Translations under genes and position numbers: made by a program
The notes under the pieces: generated by a model
Seen by the model: the letters and a program-made list of their open reading frames with translations, nothing else
What the model was told of the DNA's origin: nothing
Databases searched by the model: none
Source: CAZSNT01 sp964607765
GTDB lineage: Bacteria; Verrucomicrobiota; Lentisphaeria; Oligosphaerales; JABHEG01
Reading direction: 5' to 3'
DNA length: 64,000 bases
Assembly (NCBI GenBank): GCA_964607765.1
Contig: CAZSNT010000005.1
Span: 1-64,000 of the forward strand
Shown: positions 42,010-51,547 of the stretch, one piece after another
Layout: each line of letters opens with the position of its first letter
Numbering within the stretch: position 1 is the first letter of the stretch

Positions 42010-44856
42010 TCAAGTGCTCCCTGCTGGCAGATACACATAGATGCCCACGATATCGGGAGGCAGCTCAGGCTCGATGGACACCTGACGAGATCGCCGCATC
42101 TTGGCAGCCGCCCGTACGCGGATATGCGCCTGCTTGACCTCCTCTGCCCGTTCCTGTGCGAAGACCTCAAGCCTTGGCCTCAGCGAAGGGTGGCCGTCAA
42201 TCACCTTCTGGAGGAAAGTGCGGGCCTGCTCCGGGAGGATGTTTGTCTGAGGACAAGCTTCCAGCAGAGGAAGGACGTCTTCAGGGGACAACCACTGCGC
42301 ATTATCCGGCGCTCCCAGATAGGCTACGATTTGGGTGTCCTCCGCGAGGGCCCGAGATTCCTCCTCTGCGTCTCGCGTCAGCAGGTGCAGACGGTGCCGG
42401 AGCAGCAGCAACGTTGTGCGGCGTTGGACGGACGCCGTGCGGATGACACCACAGCGGCGCGCTACTATGTTCTCTGCGCCTTCGTCCAGCGCGGTGTTCA
42501 GGACGTACTCGGCAAGTCCTTCCACGAAGGGGTGTGTGCGGTTGAGGAATTCGACGCCATCGTCGACCGGAAGTCTGAATCGCGCCGTCAATGTGGTCAC
42601 GTGCCCACATTCCTCCCGGACGGCACGTGGCGCTTCTGCCAGGTTGATGTCGAGTTGCCCGTCCCGTCTTGCGGCGACATGGCCGCCGAGGGCACTCACG
42701 GCCTGTAGAACGAAGTCCTGGACCTCGGGTGCACTTCCTACCGCGGACCGAACGGCCGCCAGCTCGCGCTGCACATCATCGACACGAGCCGCCATAGCAT
42801 CCTGGGCGAACATGGTCCGGCTGCGACGCTCGCGTTCGGTGACATTGTCCCAGTCAGCGTGCAGCCGAGCCATGTCTTCTTTGATGAACTCATCGAATCC
42901 GGGAAGGTAGTTGGCGACCTTGCCCCCGGAGCTCTCCCGCAGCAGCAGGCCCTCAAATATGGCTTCCACGACCGCTTCCGTGTCTGCCGGGATCGGGATG
43001 GAAATGCCCAGGGATGTCTTGATTTGCTTGTGCTTCCGGAGCAGCACATCGAGGACGATGCCGTCGATCTGGTTGTCCTGGCCGTAGTAGGTCAACGTCC
43101 GAACCATCTTCCGCGGCTGACCGAAACGATCGACGCGGCCTTCGCGTTGTTCATGGCGGGTCGGGTTCCAGCTCAGGTCGTAGTGCACGACGGCGTCGAA
43201 ATGCTCCTGCAGGTTGATCCCTTCGGAAAGACAGTCGGTGCAGACCAGGATTCGCGGCTCGGACGCGGCGAGGTCGAGGATTCGGCGTTCGCGCTCATCC
43301 GGGGGCAAGAGCCCGGTCACGGCTGCAATGTCGATCTTCCTCGGCAGACGCTCCCGTAGTTGCTCAGCCAAGTACTCAGCTGTCTGGATGAACCGGCAGA
43401 ACACGACTGGTCTGAAGCCGTCCTTCAGTAGCTTTCTCAGGTGCTTCACGACCGTCAGCATCTTCTCATCCAAGTCCCCCCGTAGCTCGTCAGCTTTGCG
43501 GGCAAGGGCGAGGAGTTGACGGCGGCTCAGATCGCTGTCGCTGCCTTCCTCCAGGTAGGAGTCGCCTCCCGGAACCGTGTCCGATGCATCTGTGGAATCG
43601 ACATCATCCATGTCGAGCACCTGTCGTCGACCGATCTCATTGGCGTCCTCCACTGTGGTCGTGTCGAGCGTTGCACTTCGACTCCGGAGCGTTGCGGCAG
43701 CAGCAGCCGGGCTGGAAGCCAGTGAGCGCAACAGAGCGAGTGCTGACCACCACCTGACGCGCTGTCGGTGTCGACCGCCACTCTCGTCGTGGACGATCTC
43801 TCTGGCGTATTCAAGGGCTCTCGTGAACAAGGCTTTGTACTGTGGGGATAGCGAGTATTGGCCCTCTTTGGCCTCACACTCCGGGAACTCGGTCTCCTCG
43901 CCAAGGAAATGCAGGATGTCCGCACGCCGCCGTTGGGTGAAATGCCCGGCGATCTCCCGGCGAAACTTCTCGTTCTGCTGGCCGGTCAGGTCTTCAGGAT
44001 AATCGAGGAACTCCGGCCTGAGCAACCCGAGCAAGGAGCGGAATGCTGCCTCCTTCCCGGAATGCGGGGTCGCCGTAACCAGGATGAGATGCCGGTCGGC
44101 GTCTTCGCTCAGCCCCCTGGCCAAGAGATTCCGCTGGTGTCGGCCGGAACTCCGTGCCGAATCGAAGCTCGCGCCGTGCGCCTCGTCGATGATCACCAAC
44201 TCAGGGGCGGTTCGCAGAAACTCATCTCTCCGTCGGTCGGACTTGATGTAATCGATGGAGACCACGGTGAAGGGATACGCCTCGAACACGGACTGCCCGA
44301 TCGCGCAGTGCTTCTCCAGACGGCGCACGGTGCCGGCAAGAACCAGCTCGGCATCGATGTGGAATTTCTGGTGCAACTCTCGCTGCCACTGCTCGGCCAA
44401 GTGCGGTGGACACAGTACGCACAGTCGCGTGCACTCCCCGCGGTCAAGCAGCTCACGGGCAACCAGGCAGGCTTCCACTGTCTTGCCGACACCCACGTCG
44501 TCAGCGATGAGCAGGCGCACGGGATCGAGCTTCAGGGCCATCATCAGCGGCACAAGCTGGTACGGTCGCGGCTCAACGGCAATGCGCCCGAACGAGCGAA
44601 AGGGACCGGCGCTGCTGCGGAAGCCGATCCGCAGCGCGTCACGGAGAAGGCGGCAGGACCGGTAGTCGCCGAGATGCTCGATTCGCGGCAGGCTGAAGCT
44701 AGCGGGCTCGATAGCTTCCAGCGACGGCAGAATGCCGGTCACTTCGTCATCCGTGCCGCCCAGTGGTTTGGCAATGATCAACTCGTCGCGCGTTTCCGGC
44801 AAGACGACCCATTCCCGGCCCCGTGCGCTGATCAATGACCCGACTGCGTAACTCAC
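42010..44856 (-). CDS. SNF2-family helicase, DISARM DrmD-like
   Basis: 948 aa from a GTG that overlaps the stop of the helicase-nuclease gene (GTGA). SNF2/RapA motifs: I LIADDVGVGKTVEA near residue 122, II VIIDEAHGASFD near 222, VI HEQREGRVDRFGQPRK near 569. The C-terminal 350 residues are helical and unassigned. A SNF2 helicase paired with an Eco57I methylase is the signature of class 1 DISARM (DrmD plus DrmMI). Likely role: remodel or translocate on incoming unmethylated DNA. Confidence 0.75.
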   Translation of the reverse strand: MSYAVGSLISARGREWVVLPETRDELIIAKPLGGTDDEVTGILPSLEAIEPASFSLPRIEHLGDYRSCRLLRDALRIGFRSSAGPFRSFGRIAVEPRPYQLVPLMMALKLDPVRLLIADDVGVGKTVEACLVARELLDRGECTRLCVLCPPHLAEQWQRELHQKFHIDAELVLAGTVRRLEKHCAIGQSVFEAYPFTVVSIDYIKSDRRRDEFLRTAPELVIIDEAHGASFDSARSSGRHQRNLLARGLSEDADRHLILVTATPHSGKEAAFRSLLGLLRPEFLDYPEDLTGQQNEKFRREIAGHFTQRRRADILHFLGEETEFPECEAKEGQYSLSPQYKALFTRALEYAREIVHDESGGRHRQRVRWWSALALLRSLASSPAAAAATLRSRSATLDTTTVEDANEIGRRQVLDMDDVDSTDASDTVPGGDSYLEEGSDSDLSRRQLLALARKADELRGDLDEKMLTVVKHLRKLLKDGFRPVVFCRFIQTAEYLAEQLRERLPRKIDIAAVTGLLPPDERERRILDLAASEPRILVCTDCLSEGINLQEHFDAVVHYDLSWNPTRHEQREGRVDRFGQPRKMVRTLTYYGQDNQIDGIVLDVLLRKHKQIKTSLGISIPIPADTEAVVEAIFEGLLLRESSGGKVANYLPGFDEFIKEDMARLHADWDNVTERERRSRTMFAQDAMAARVDDVQRELAAVRSAVGSAPEVQDFVLQAVSALGGHVAARRDGQLDINLAEAPRAVREECGHVTTLTARFRLPVDDGVEFLNRTHPFVEGLAEYVLNTALDEGAENIVARRCGVIRTASVQRRTTLLLLRHRLHLLTRDAEEESRALAEDTQIVAYLGAPDNAQWLSPEDVLPLLEACPQTNILPEQARTFLQKVIDGHPSLRPRLEVFAQERAEEVKQAHIRVRAAAKMRRSRQVSIEPELPPDIVGIYVYLPAGST

Positions 44857-47800
44857 TTGCCACCCCCAAACAGCCCGGGATTGCGGTTGATTATCGCCTG
44901 CCAGTCGTCTTGATGATGGAAACGCACTACTGTCCAACCGAAGTCCTCCAGCGCCCCGGTCTGGTCGGCATCGCGTTGCTGACGCTCGGGAAAGTCATGG
45001 GGCGGACCATCGATGTAGACAGCCACGTAGCGGTCACGGTAGAGGAAGTCCGGTCGCGTTCGGCAGTCAGGCACCAGTTCCTGGGCATGCGTAGGCAGGG
45101 CATAGTTGCCGGCCTCAAGCAGCTCGAGCCAGCGTCGTTCCAGATCCGAGCCCGCGACTGCCTTCAAGCGGCTCAGATGTTCCGCCCGGGGTGCCTGGCT
45201 GGCAGAAGACCGCACAACGGCATCCCGCAGGGGCAGAAGCAAAGGGGCGATCCTCTTGCGGTCCAGGAACTCGTGGTCCATCTGGTTGGTGTAGCTCATC
45301 AGGCAGTCGTAGCACGCCGCCTCGCAATCCTCCCTGGACATGGGAGCACGGAGTAGATCAACGCCGGTGTCGGGGTCAAGATGACAGATGTCGAGAGCGG
45401 CTCGCACGACCTCGCGGAACCGCTGCTGGTCCATAAGCTGTCGGAGAACGCCAGCACCACCTTCGGAGGCCTCATAGATCAGGATGGCCCGGCGATCAAA
45501 CCGGTTTGGGAGAGCCTCGGTCGCCAACTCCCGGTCCTCGAGCTCGAATCGCGTTTGGATGGCGTTCTTCAGCGCCGCTTCCAGAGAGGCCATCACGACA
45601 TCCCGTTCTTTCTCCGGATACGGCGCGACCGGTTCGACCAGCAGGCAGTTCTTACTGTCGCTGACGAACGGCATCACGCGCATCGTGCTGGGTGTGAGCG
45701 GATCCTCGTCGTCTTTCTCCTCGTCACGCCGGGAGCCCCAGAAACCGCGTTCGATGTCGAGCACGAACCCGTCTGGAGGGTCACCACTGCGCTTCCGGTA
45801 TCCCAGGTTGAGCCGCCAGATGGTTGCTGCGTCGCCGTAAGACAGGCGGCAAAACGGGGCGCCTGAAGCATCGGACACTTCAGCAGTTCGGCAGGAGAGC
45901 TGGCCGCCGCGGATCGCATAGCGGACGGCCGTCTTGATGTCAAAGCCAAGCCGCAACCGTTCCTCTTCGTCACAGTTGATCTGGTCGCGGCGCTTCGCCA
46001 TGACATTCTGCAATCGGAATAGGTTGGTCAACGCCGCTTCCAGCTCTGCGCCGCAGTGCTCGCAGTTGTTGCACTGCTCCAGGTAGCCGGGCGTTTCGCT
46101 AGTGTGGAGATATCCGCATGCCGGACAGATCTTGGCACTACTGGTGACGAGGTCCTTCTCGTTCTCACGAGGAGGCAGGTCGACTCGATTGATGATGTAC
46201 CGGGAGCCTTCGTGGTAGATGAAGGCCCGGGGGCCAAACTCCGAGATCGCCAGGAAACGTGGGCGGGACAGATACTCGTCACGCCCTCCCTTGATCCGCC
46301 GCCCGGGGATGTACGCCGATAACGGAAGGCGCGGGAAATTGTAGCCTGGGAGGAAGCCCTCGCTGGCGAAGTACCGGTAGCTGTAGAAGTCCGACTGAAT
46401 GACCCCTTCGGTCGTGGTTAGGAGTTGCAGCCTGCTCTTGGCCTCCCGGTACAAGTTCTGCGCTTGGTCTTTGTCCTTGGCCGGTCTCGAGGCGTCCCGG
46501 ATGACCGAGTGTTGTGTATCCAGCTGGCTCAGCGCAGATCGGTACAACCCGCGCCACCGTTCACAGCTCTGTTCGAAAGCGTGGGGAAGGTGCGTCATGA
46601 CTTCGGCAAGCCAATCTGCAGTGTGCCAGGGCGCGTCGGTTAGCTGGGCGCTGATTGACTGCAGTATCCTCTCGGACCTTTTGACGGCACGCTGGCGTAT
46701 GGCGAAGTCGTCCAAGGCAGACCGGACGGACGGTAGCAACATCAGCGAGGGAGCTTCCCCGGAAATGTCGAGGACTTCGGATAGGGTGACACCCAGCTTG
46801 AGCCGCGCCTCCGACAGCCACACGGCGTGGACATGCGAACGAATGAGATCTTCGTTGGCAAGGTCGATCTGCGGCGTTGCGACAGCCCCCGCCACCATCC
46901 GGTCGGGGCGCTTGAAGAAGTACTGGTCATGTGGGCTGCCCGCCGAGCAGTAGGTGAACACGAGAGCGGGTTGGCCGCTCCGTCCGGCCCGGCCGCTGCG
47001 TTGAGCGTAATTGGCAGGGGTCGGCGGCACGTTGCGCATGTTGACGACGTTCAATTGCGCGATGTCGATTCCCAACTCCATCGTTGGGGAGCAATACAGG
47101 ACAGGCAGAAGCGGCATGTCCGCGCCCTCTGCGACAGTCTTGAAGGCCGTTTCCCGTTTCTCGCGTTCCTGGTAGGTGACTTGCGCCGTGTGTTCGTGGG
47201 CGTGGAATCCGTAGGTCGTCGACGCGACGACTCGGTAGTACTCGCGGAAGAACTGGTTGATGGGCTGGCCCTCGTCGGACTCCGTCGGCTGTCGGATCGG
47301 GTCGTAGTACCCCTGCGTCCCATCCCCGGCACGCCACACCATCGCGTCGGCCACGAGTTGGTAGCCGGGCACATCTTCCGCGTCCGAGGGCTCGCGGACC
47401 TTCTCGATGATCCCATACGCCGTCAGCACGCGGAGCAAGTTCCCTATAATCTGTTGCGTGTCGTCCATGCCCAGTTTGCTGTCGAGTTCGAACGTCGTCT
47501 GGCGTCGAAGATACTGGGCGAAGCCGCTCCGTGTGGACAAGAAGACATCTCCGCCGTAGTCGCCGGAGCGTCGTCTTCCGCGCGGGTAGAGGGTCGCGGA
47601 GTGTATCAAGTGCCGGGGTTGCTCAGACTCATCGAACCCCCAAGGGGGGCGCAGCCGCTGTCGGCTCTGCTGGAGCATGCGTTCCTGCTCGGCCTGGTTG
47701 AGGTAGTCCGCCTTGATGGCCAACTCGCGGCGCATCCAGTCCAGGAGCGTTCGACATATTGACGTGCGCGTGGGGGGACTGGCGTTCTTCAGAGCGGGGT

Positions 47801-50075
47801 GTGCGTCGCCCCATTCCTCTTCGTCCGCGGAAAGCTCGGCCAGGGATTGATAGTCGATCTCAAGCAAACCCGTCTGCTCAAGGTTGGGTGCGGTGATGCG
47901 CCACCCACGTTTCAGGTCACGGTATAGGTGGTAACCGAGGACGGTCCGGAGGGCGCGATCGGTCTCGACGCGGGCCATGCCTTTGCGGGCTTCGGGGCTG
48001 CTCGCATAATCCTCGTAGGGGAGAGCCAAAGCGTCGAAGACCAACTGGGGCAACTCGGAATGCTGCGCGCCAACATTGCCCTTTTGGACCAGTGCGGCGT
48101 AAAGGGCGCTTCGCATCAAGCCGACTTCAACGAAGTCGTTGAAGTGTCCGGCCTGCAGTGATGCGTCTTGACGGTTGTCGGTGAAGCTCAGCAGCTTCCT
48201 GGCTTTCGCGGGTAGCTCCATCTGGCGGACATGCCGCACGGCCCCCAGAGAGAGAATCGTCGTGGCCGTACTTCGGCCCTCTGTGCCCAGAGCGGACAAC
48301 TTGCCGAAGTCGCTGCGTTGGTTGAAGGCGTAGGACACGCCGCAGCAGGGGCAGAACCTGAACGGCGCCTCCATGAAGGCCATCATCTCTCCAGCCGCGT
48401 CCTCCTGTCCGAGGGGGGTGACCACCACTCGCTGGGGAATACGGTCGCGACGGTTCGGCAACACCTTCCCGTCAGCGTCTTTCCAGTCATCGGGCAAATG
48501 GTCGGGAACGGCCGAGTCATCCTCCGGCCAGGGCTTCTCGCTGCTGGTATAAAGGAAACCGGCTTCACCTTCGTCGTCGAGAAGGCGGTCGTTCAGGTCG
48601 CGCTGCTGGTAGCGGTACGTGCCGGTATCCGGGTCAAGGACGCGGGTCACAGAGTAGAATTCGTGCCCACAGTGTCGGCAGAAGGCAAGCGGAAGAAGAA
48701 CGCGCTTCCGGCCCTCATTGGGGACATACTGTTGCCGCTGCACAGTGACGTGGCGGAAGTCGGCGCGTTGCGGGGATGCGTAGACAGTATCCCCACGACT
48801 GATGAATTGATGCAGGCGGAACGCGAAGACCGGGAAGCCTGTTCGAGGCAAGCGACAGTTGTACCCCGCAAGAAGCACGGCCTCGATTGCGCTGACGGCC
48901 TTGCTCTCGGGAATGCTCGCCGCTTCTGCAAGGCGCTTGGCTGCGCCTTCAGGCCCGGTAATGCTCGTGGGCTCCTGGCGGACCAGACGACCCGAAGCCG
49001 CTTCGGCCCGAAGCCCGAACGTGCTCTCCACCCACGACGCCAGGATGTCCTCGCGGAAGACATCGTAGTCTTCGGGCAGCTCCAACGGGTCGGAGACAGC
49101 GCGTTCGTGCAACATCTCGGCTACATCGACATCGCCGAGTTCGTATTCCGTCGTCACTCTCTCAAGTGTTTCCCCAATCACATTCTCCGGGCTCACTGGG
49201 TTCCCGAAGAGCAGCGTCGCGACGTTGGCGACACCGGCAGCTTGTTCTTCCCACGTCCCTCCTCCCGCGAGGGTTGCGGATGTGCCAACACACTGTAAGT
49301 CCGGCGCCCGGGTCGCCTCCCGCGTGCGACGGACGAGCATCGCAACATCCGCCCCCTGCCGGCCCCGGTAGGTGTGAAGCTCGTCCAACACCAGAAACTG
49401 CAGGTTCTTACACGCCTGGACCAGCGGCCTCTCCTCCGGGCGTGTCAGGATCAGCTCCAGCATCACGTAGTTGGTCAGCAGGATGTCGGGTGGCGTCTGG
49501 CGGATCTCTTGCTTCTCAGCCTCGGACTCCTGACCGGTGTACCGACGGAATGTCAACGGAGAGGAACGTTCTGGGTAACCGAACTGGATGAACTTGGTCA
49601 GTTCGCCTTCCTGGCTGTTGGCCAGAGCGTTCATGGGGTACACAATAATGGCTTTCAAGCCCTGTCCGGCCCCCTTGCGAAGGACGTGGTCGACGATGGG
49701 GATGATATAGGCCAGGCTCTTACCTGACCCCGTGCCCGTCGTCAGAACATAGTCGGCCCCGGTCCGTGCCGTCCTGACTGCCTGTGCCTGGTGGTGATGC
49801 AGCCGGAGTTCCCTGCCTTGGTCTTCACGGTGTTCTTTGACGCGGAAGATGCGCTTGCACTCTGGGTGCAGCACGTCAGCGGCGACGAGCTCATCCACCG
49901 ACTCCGCCGCCCGGAAGCACGGGCTCAGTTGAATCAACGGATCGGGCCAGAGCAGGCCATTCTGAAGCTCGTCATCGACAGCTCCACGGATCTTCGGACA
50001 GCGGATGTTGACAAATCCACGCACGAACGACGAGTAGTCGTCAACAAGCTTGTCTCGGAGCTCGAAGACGTTCAT
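44853..50075 (-). CDS. Helicase-DUF1998-nuclease fusion (DrmAB/DruE-like)
   Basis: 1740 aa. DEAD/DEAH helicase core: TTGTGSGKSLAY near residue 133, VLDELHTYRGRQGAD near 230, RSGRAGRSGQPALVF near 1028. Zinc motifs CRHCGHEF (~468), FCPCCG (~577) and CPACGYLHT...CEHCG (~1330) follow. The DUF1998 region has EGGAGVLRQL (~1540) and CEAACYDCLMSY (~1590). The last 100 residues resemble a Vsr/DUF559-type nuclease (RPDFLYRDRYVAVYIDGPPH). In DISARM the helicase DrmA and DUF1998 protein DrmB are separate; here they are one chain with a nuclease added, close in size to Druantia DruE. First large gene of the defence string. Confidence 0.75.
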   Translation of the reverse strand: MNVFELRDKLVDDYSSFVRGFVNIRCPKIRGAVDDELQNGLLWPDPLIQLSPCFRAAESVDELVAADVLHPECKRIFRVKEHREDQGRELRLHHHQAQAVRTARTGADYVLTTGTGSGKSLAYIIPIVDHVLRKGAGQGLKAIIVYPMNALANSQEGELTKFIQFGYPERSSPLTFRRYTGQESEAEKQEIRQTPPDILLTNYVMLELILTRPEERPLVQACKNLQFLVLDELHTYRGRQGADVAMLVRRTREATRAPDLQCVGTSATLAGGGTWEEQAAGVANVATLLFGNPVSPENVIGETLERVTTEYELGDVDVAEMLHERAVSDPLELPEDYDVFREDILASWVESTFGLRAEAASGRLVRQEPTSITGPEGAAKRLAEAASIPESKAVSAIEAVLLAGYNCRLPRTGFPVFAFRLHQFISRGDTVYASPQRADFRHVTVQRQQYVPNEGRKRVLLPLAFCRHCGHEFYSVTRVLDPDTGTYRYQQRDLNDRLLDDEGEAGFLYTSSEKPWPEDDSAVPDHLPDDWKDADGKVLPNRRDRIPQRVVVTPLGQEDAAGEMMAFMEAPFRFCPCCGVSYAFNQRSDFGKLSALGTEGRSTATTILSLGAVRHVRQMELPAKARKLLSFTDNRQDASLQAGHFNDFVEVGLMRSALYAALVQKGNVGAQHSELPQLVFDALALPYEDYASSPEARKGMARVETDRALRTVLGYHLYRDLKRGWRITAPNLEQTGLLEIDYQSLAELSADEEEWGDAHPALKNASPPTRTSICRTLLDWMRRELAIKADYLNQAEQERMLQQSRQRLRPPWGFDESEQPRHLIHSATLYPRGRRRSGDYGGDVFLSTRSGFAQYLRRQTTFELDSKLGMDDTQQIIGNLLRVLTAYGIIEKVREPSDAEDVPGYQLVADAMVWRAGDGTQGYYDPIRQPTESDEGQPINQFFREYYRVVASTTYGFHAHEHTAQVTYQEREKRETAFKTVAEGADMPLLPVLYCSPTMELGIDIAQLNVVNMRNVPPTPANYAQRSGRAGRSGQPALVFTYCSAGSPHDQYFFKRPDRMVAGAVATPQIDLANEDLIRSHVHAVWLSEARLKLGVTLSEVLDISGEAPSLMLLPSVRSALDDFAIRQRAVKRSERILQSISAQLTDAPWHTADWLAEVMTHLPHAFEQSCERWRGLYRSALSQLDTQHSVIRDASRPAKDKDQAQNLYREAKSRLQLLTTTEGVIQSDFYSYRYFASEGFLPGYNFPRLPLSAYIPGRRIKGGRDEYLSRPRFLAISEFGPRAFIYHEGSRYIINRVDLPPRENEKDLVTSSAKICPACGYLHTSETPGYLEQCNNCEHCGAELEAALTNLFRLQNVMAKRRDQINCDEEERLRLGFDIKTAVRYAIRGGQLSCRTAEVSDASGAPFCRLSYGDAATIWRLNLGYRKRSGDPPDGFVLDIERGFWGSRRDEEKDDEDPLTPSTMRVMPFVSDSKNCLLVEPVAPYPEKERDVVMASLEAALKNAIQTRFELEDRELATEALPNRFDRRAILIYEASEGGAGVLRQLMDQQRFREVVRAALDICHLDPDTGVDLLRAPMSREDCEAACYDCLMSYTNQMDHEFLDRKRIAPLLLPLRDAVVRSSASQAPRAEHLSRLKAVAGSDLERRWLELLEAGNYALPTHAQELVPDCRTRPDFLYRDRYVAVYIDGPPHDFPERQQRDADQTGALEDFGWTVVRFHHQDDWQAIINRNPGLFGGGK

Positions 50076-50121
50076 AGCTGTGTCCTCGCTTTCCCGGCAT
50101 CCCCAGTCCCACGCGACAGGA

Positions 50122-50331
50122 TCAGGCGGTCGAGCCGTCCTCCGCTCTCGCCGCCTGACCCGACACGACCCAGTCGTCCACTTCGTTGAGCCTGAATTTC
50201 CAGAGGCGCCCGACTTTGTGCGCCGGCATCTTCTTCCGCGTTATCCATTTGTAGATTGTAGCGCGACGGACGCCCAGGTGTTCTGCTACTTCGTCAACGG
50301 ACAGCCAGCGTGTAACAGGTTTCTCTTCCAC
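50122..50331 (-). CDS. Excisionase/MerR-type HTH protein
   Basis: 69 aa from the GTG at 50331, preferred for AGGAGG 9 bases upstream; the frame continues up to an ATG at 50457. WLSVDEVAEHLGVRRATIY followed by KVGRLWKFRLNEVDDWV is a complete excisionase-family HTH. It precedes the helicase-nuclease gene by 46 bases and probably regulates the defence string, as similar HTH genes do for DISARM-like and Druantia-like loci. Confidence 0.72.
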   Translation of the reverse strand: MEEKPVTRWLSVDEVAEHLGVRRATIYKWITRKKMPAHKVGRLWKFRLNEVDDWVVSGQAARAEDGSTA

Positions 50332-50501
50332 GGCAGACGACCTCCTGGACGCGTCGGTAACCCCTTCGGTCGAACGGCGGCGACGTTCCTTCGCGCGGCG
50401 GAACGGAACGCCGCGCTGTCCACTACAGCGCAACAAAAACGCATCAACGTACACCATCGGGGCGCCGGCGGCAACGTGGGCGCGCGCGTTTGCGCACTAC
50501 C

Positions 50502-50516
50502 GCAAGCTTTATAAAG
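50502..50516 (+). promoter_or_regulatory. TATA-like promoter, palindromic
   Basis: GCAAG then CTTTATAAAG (50507-50516). The predicted start, 26 bases on, falls at 50537, one base before the Shine-Dalgarno GAGGTGAT (50538-50545). Being palindromic it could also fire leftwards toward the defence string. Confidence 0.6.
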
Positions 50517-50549
50517 CCCCGCGTCTTTCCGTGTCCCGAGGTGATGAAT

Positions 50550-50810
50550 ATGGGAAGACCATTCAAGTGTCCGTACTGCGGGGTTTCAGGCAAGAGTGTT
50601 GCCAAGGGATTCCGGTACAACAAATCGGGCAAGGTGCGGCTGAGGAAGTGCCGGGCCTGCAACCGACGATGGACTGCGGGGCCATCCCCGAAAGGCCACG
50701 ATGTCGGGGACGCCAGTCGGGAACGGCCCGCCCTGCCGCTGCTGCCGATATCGCCGGCGGCCGCTGAACCGTACGGGGCCGGTCCGGAGCCAGACGGACA
50801 GCAGGGATAG
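50550..50810 (+). CDS. Small zinc-ribbon protein (InsA-like)
   Basis: 86 aa. FKCPYCGVSGKSVAKGFRYN then RLRKCRACNRRWT is a two-CxxC zinc ribbon like the N-terminal part of IS1-family InsA and archaeal transposon-associated proteins. The C-terminal half is Pro/Ala-rich. GAGGTGAT precedes the ATG at 50550; an earlier ATG at 50544 has no room for it. No transposase catalytic domain accompanies it, so it is probably a regulator. Confidence 0.6.
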   Translation: MGRPFKCPYCGVSGKSVAKGFRYNKSGKVRLRKCRACNRRWTAGPSPKGHDVGDASRERPALPLLPISPAAAEPYGAGPEPDGQQG

Positions 50811-50891
50811 AGCTGTCGCTATGGCGGGGAAGAAGCCCGAGTCAGATTGACCCGGGCAGTAGAAGAGAAAGAGAACGGGGACCGGGACGGA

Positions 50892-51545
50892 TCAGGTGTG
50901 TTGAAGCATCTTCACTGTCCGCGGTACCGTGATCTCCTGTTCGACGACTCGGTAGTTGTCGCAGTATGCCACGAAAGCGGCAACCGCGGCGTCACAGAGC
51001 CGCTCGAAGTCCTGGACCAGGCGCACCCGGTCCCGGAGTTCTTCGACGTGCCAGTCGGCGAAGTCGTTAGACTGGTCGAGGCCACGCCCCGGGTAGGTTA
51101 CCACTTGGGGACGCGGCGTGGGCAGCACGCGCAACGTGCCGTCGCAGTCGGTTGACGTGCACGGGATGTCCTTCTTGTGCCACGTCAGCTTTCCGCAGAT
51201 GTCGCACCGCGCCGTCCGTCCGTTCTTGTGGTCCAGCCCGCCCTGGCAAAGCACCAGGTAGCCGGAGCTGCGACCATTGAACCCGACCTGCCAACGCCAT
51301 TCGCGTTCGGCGGACCACCGGTTGAGGATCTCTCGGATCGTGTCGTAGACAACGGGGACGTCCAACAAATCCCAGGCCGTGGTCAGTTGCTCGTCGGTCA
51401 AGCCGAATCGATGGATCTTCACGCAGTTCGCGTACGACGTTGACCGGCTCCAGGAGCGCATGGTCCAATACCGGGGATGATCCCGGAGGAACGCGGTCAT
51501 TGCCTGGCGACTGCGCAGATCGACCTCCTGATGGAAGACCTTCAC
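50892..51545 (-). CDS. Zinc-finger protein of the element
   Basis: 217 aa. A central zinc motif CDICGKLTWHKKDIPC then CDGTL (about residues 115-140), and no further known domain. The start is GTG 51545 or TTG 51551; AAGGAGGTGAT lies just upstream. Last gene of the ubiquitin-like operon. Not recognised as a named family. Confidence 0.55.
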   Translation of the reverse strand: MKVFHQEVDLRSRQAMTAFLRDHPRYWTMRSWSRSTSYANCVKIHRFGLTDEQLTTAWDLLDVPVVYDTIREILNRWSAEREWRWQVGFNGRSSGYLVLCQGGLDHKNGRTARCDICGKLTWHKKDIPCTSTDCDGTLRVLPTPRPQVVTYPGRGLDQSNDFADWHVEELRDRVRLVQDFERLCDAAVAAFVAYCDNYRVVEQEITVPRTVKMLQHT

Positions 51546-51547
51546 AG

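Noticed and set aside
46827..47762. Plus-strand ORFs opposite the helicase-nuclease gene (also 48231-49298 and 43858-44838)
   Set aside because: Translations are Arg/Val/Gly-rich without domains, and the opposite strand has unbroken helicase motifs.
50550..50810. IS1-type insertion sequence
   Set aside because: Only an InsA-like zinc ribbon is present; no InsB catalytic ORF, no terminal inverted repeats and no target duplication were seen.
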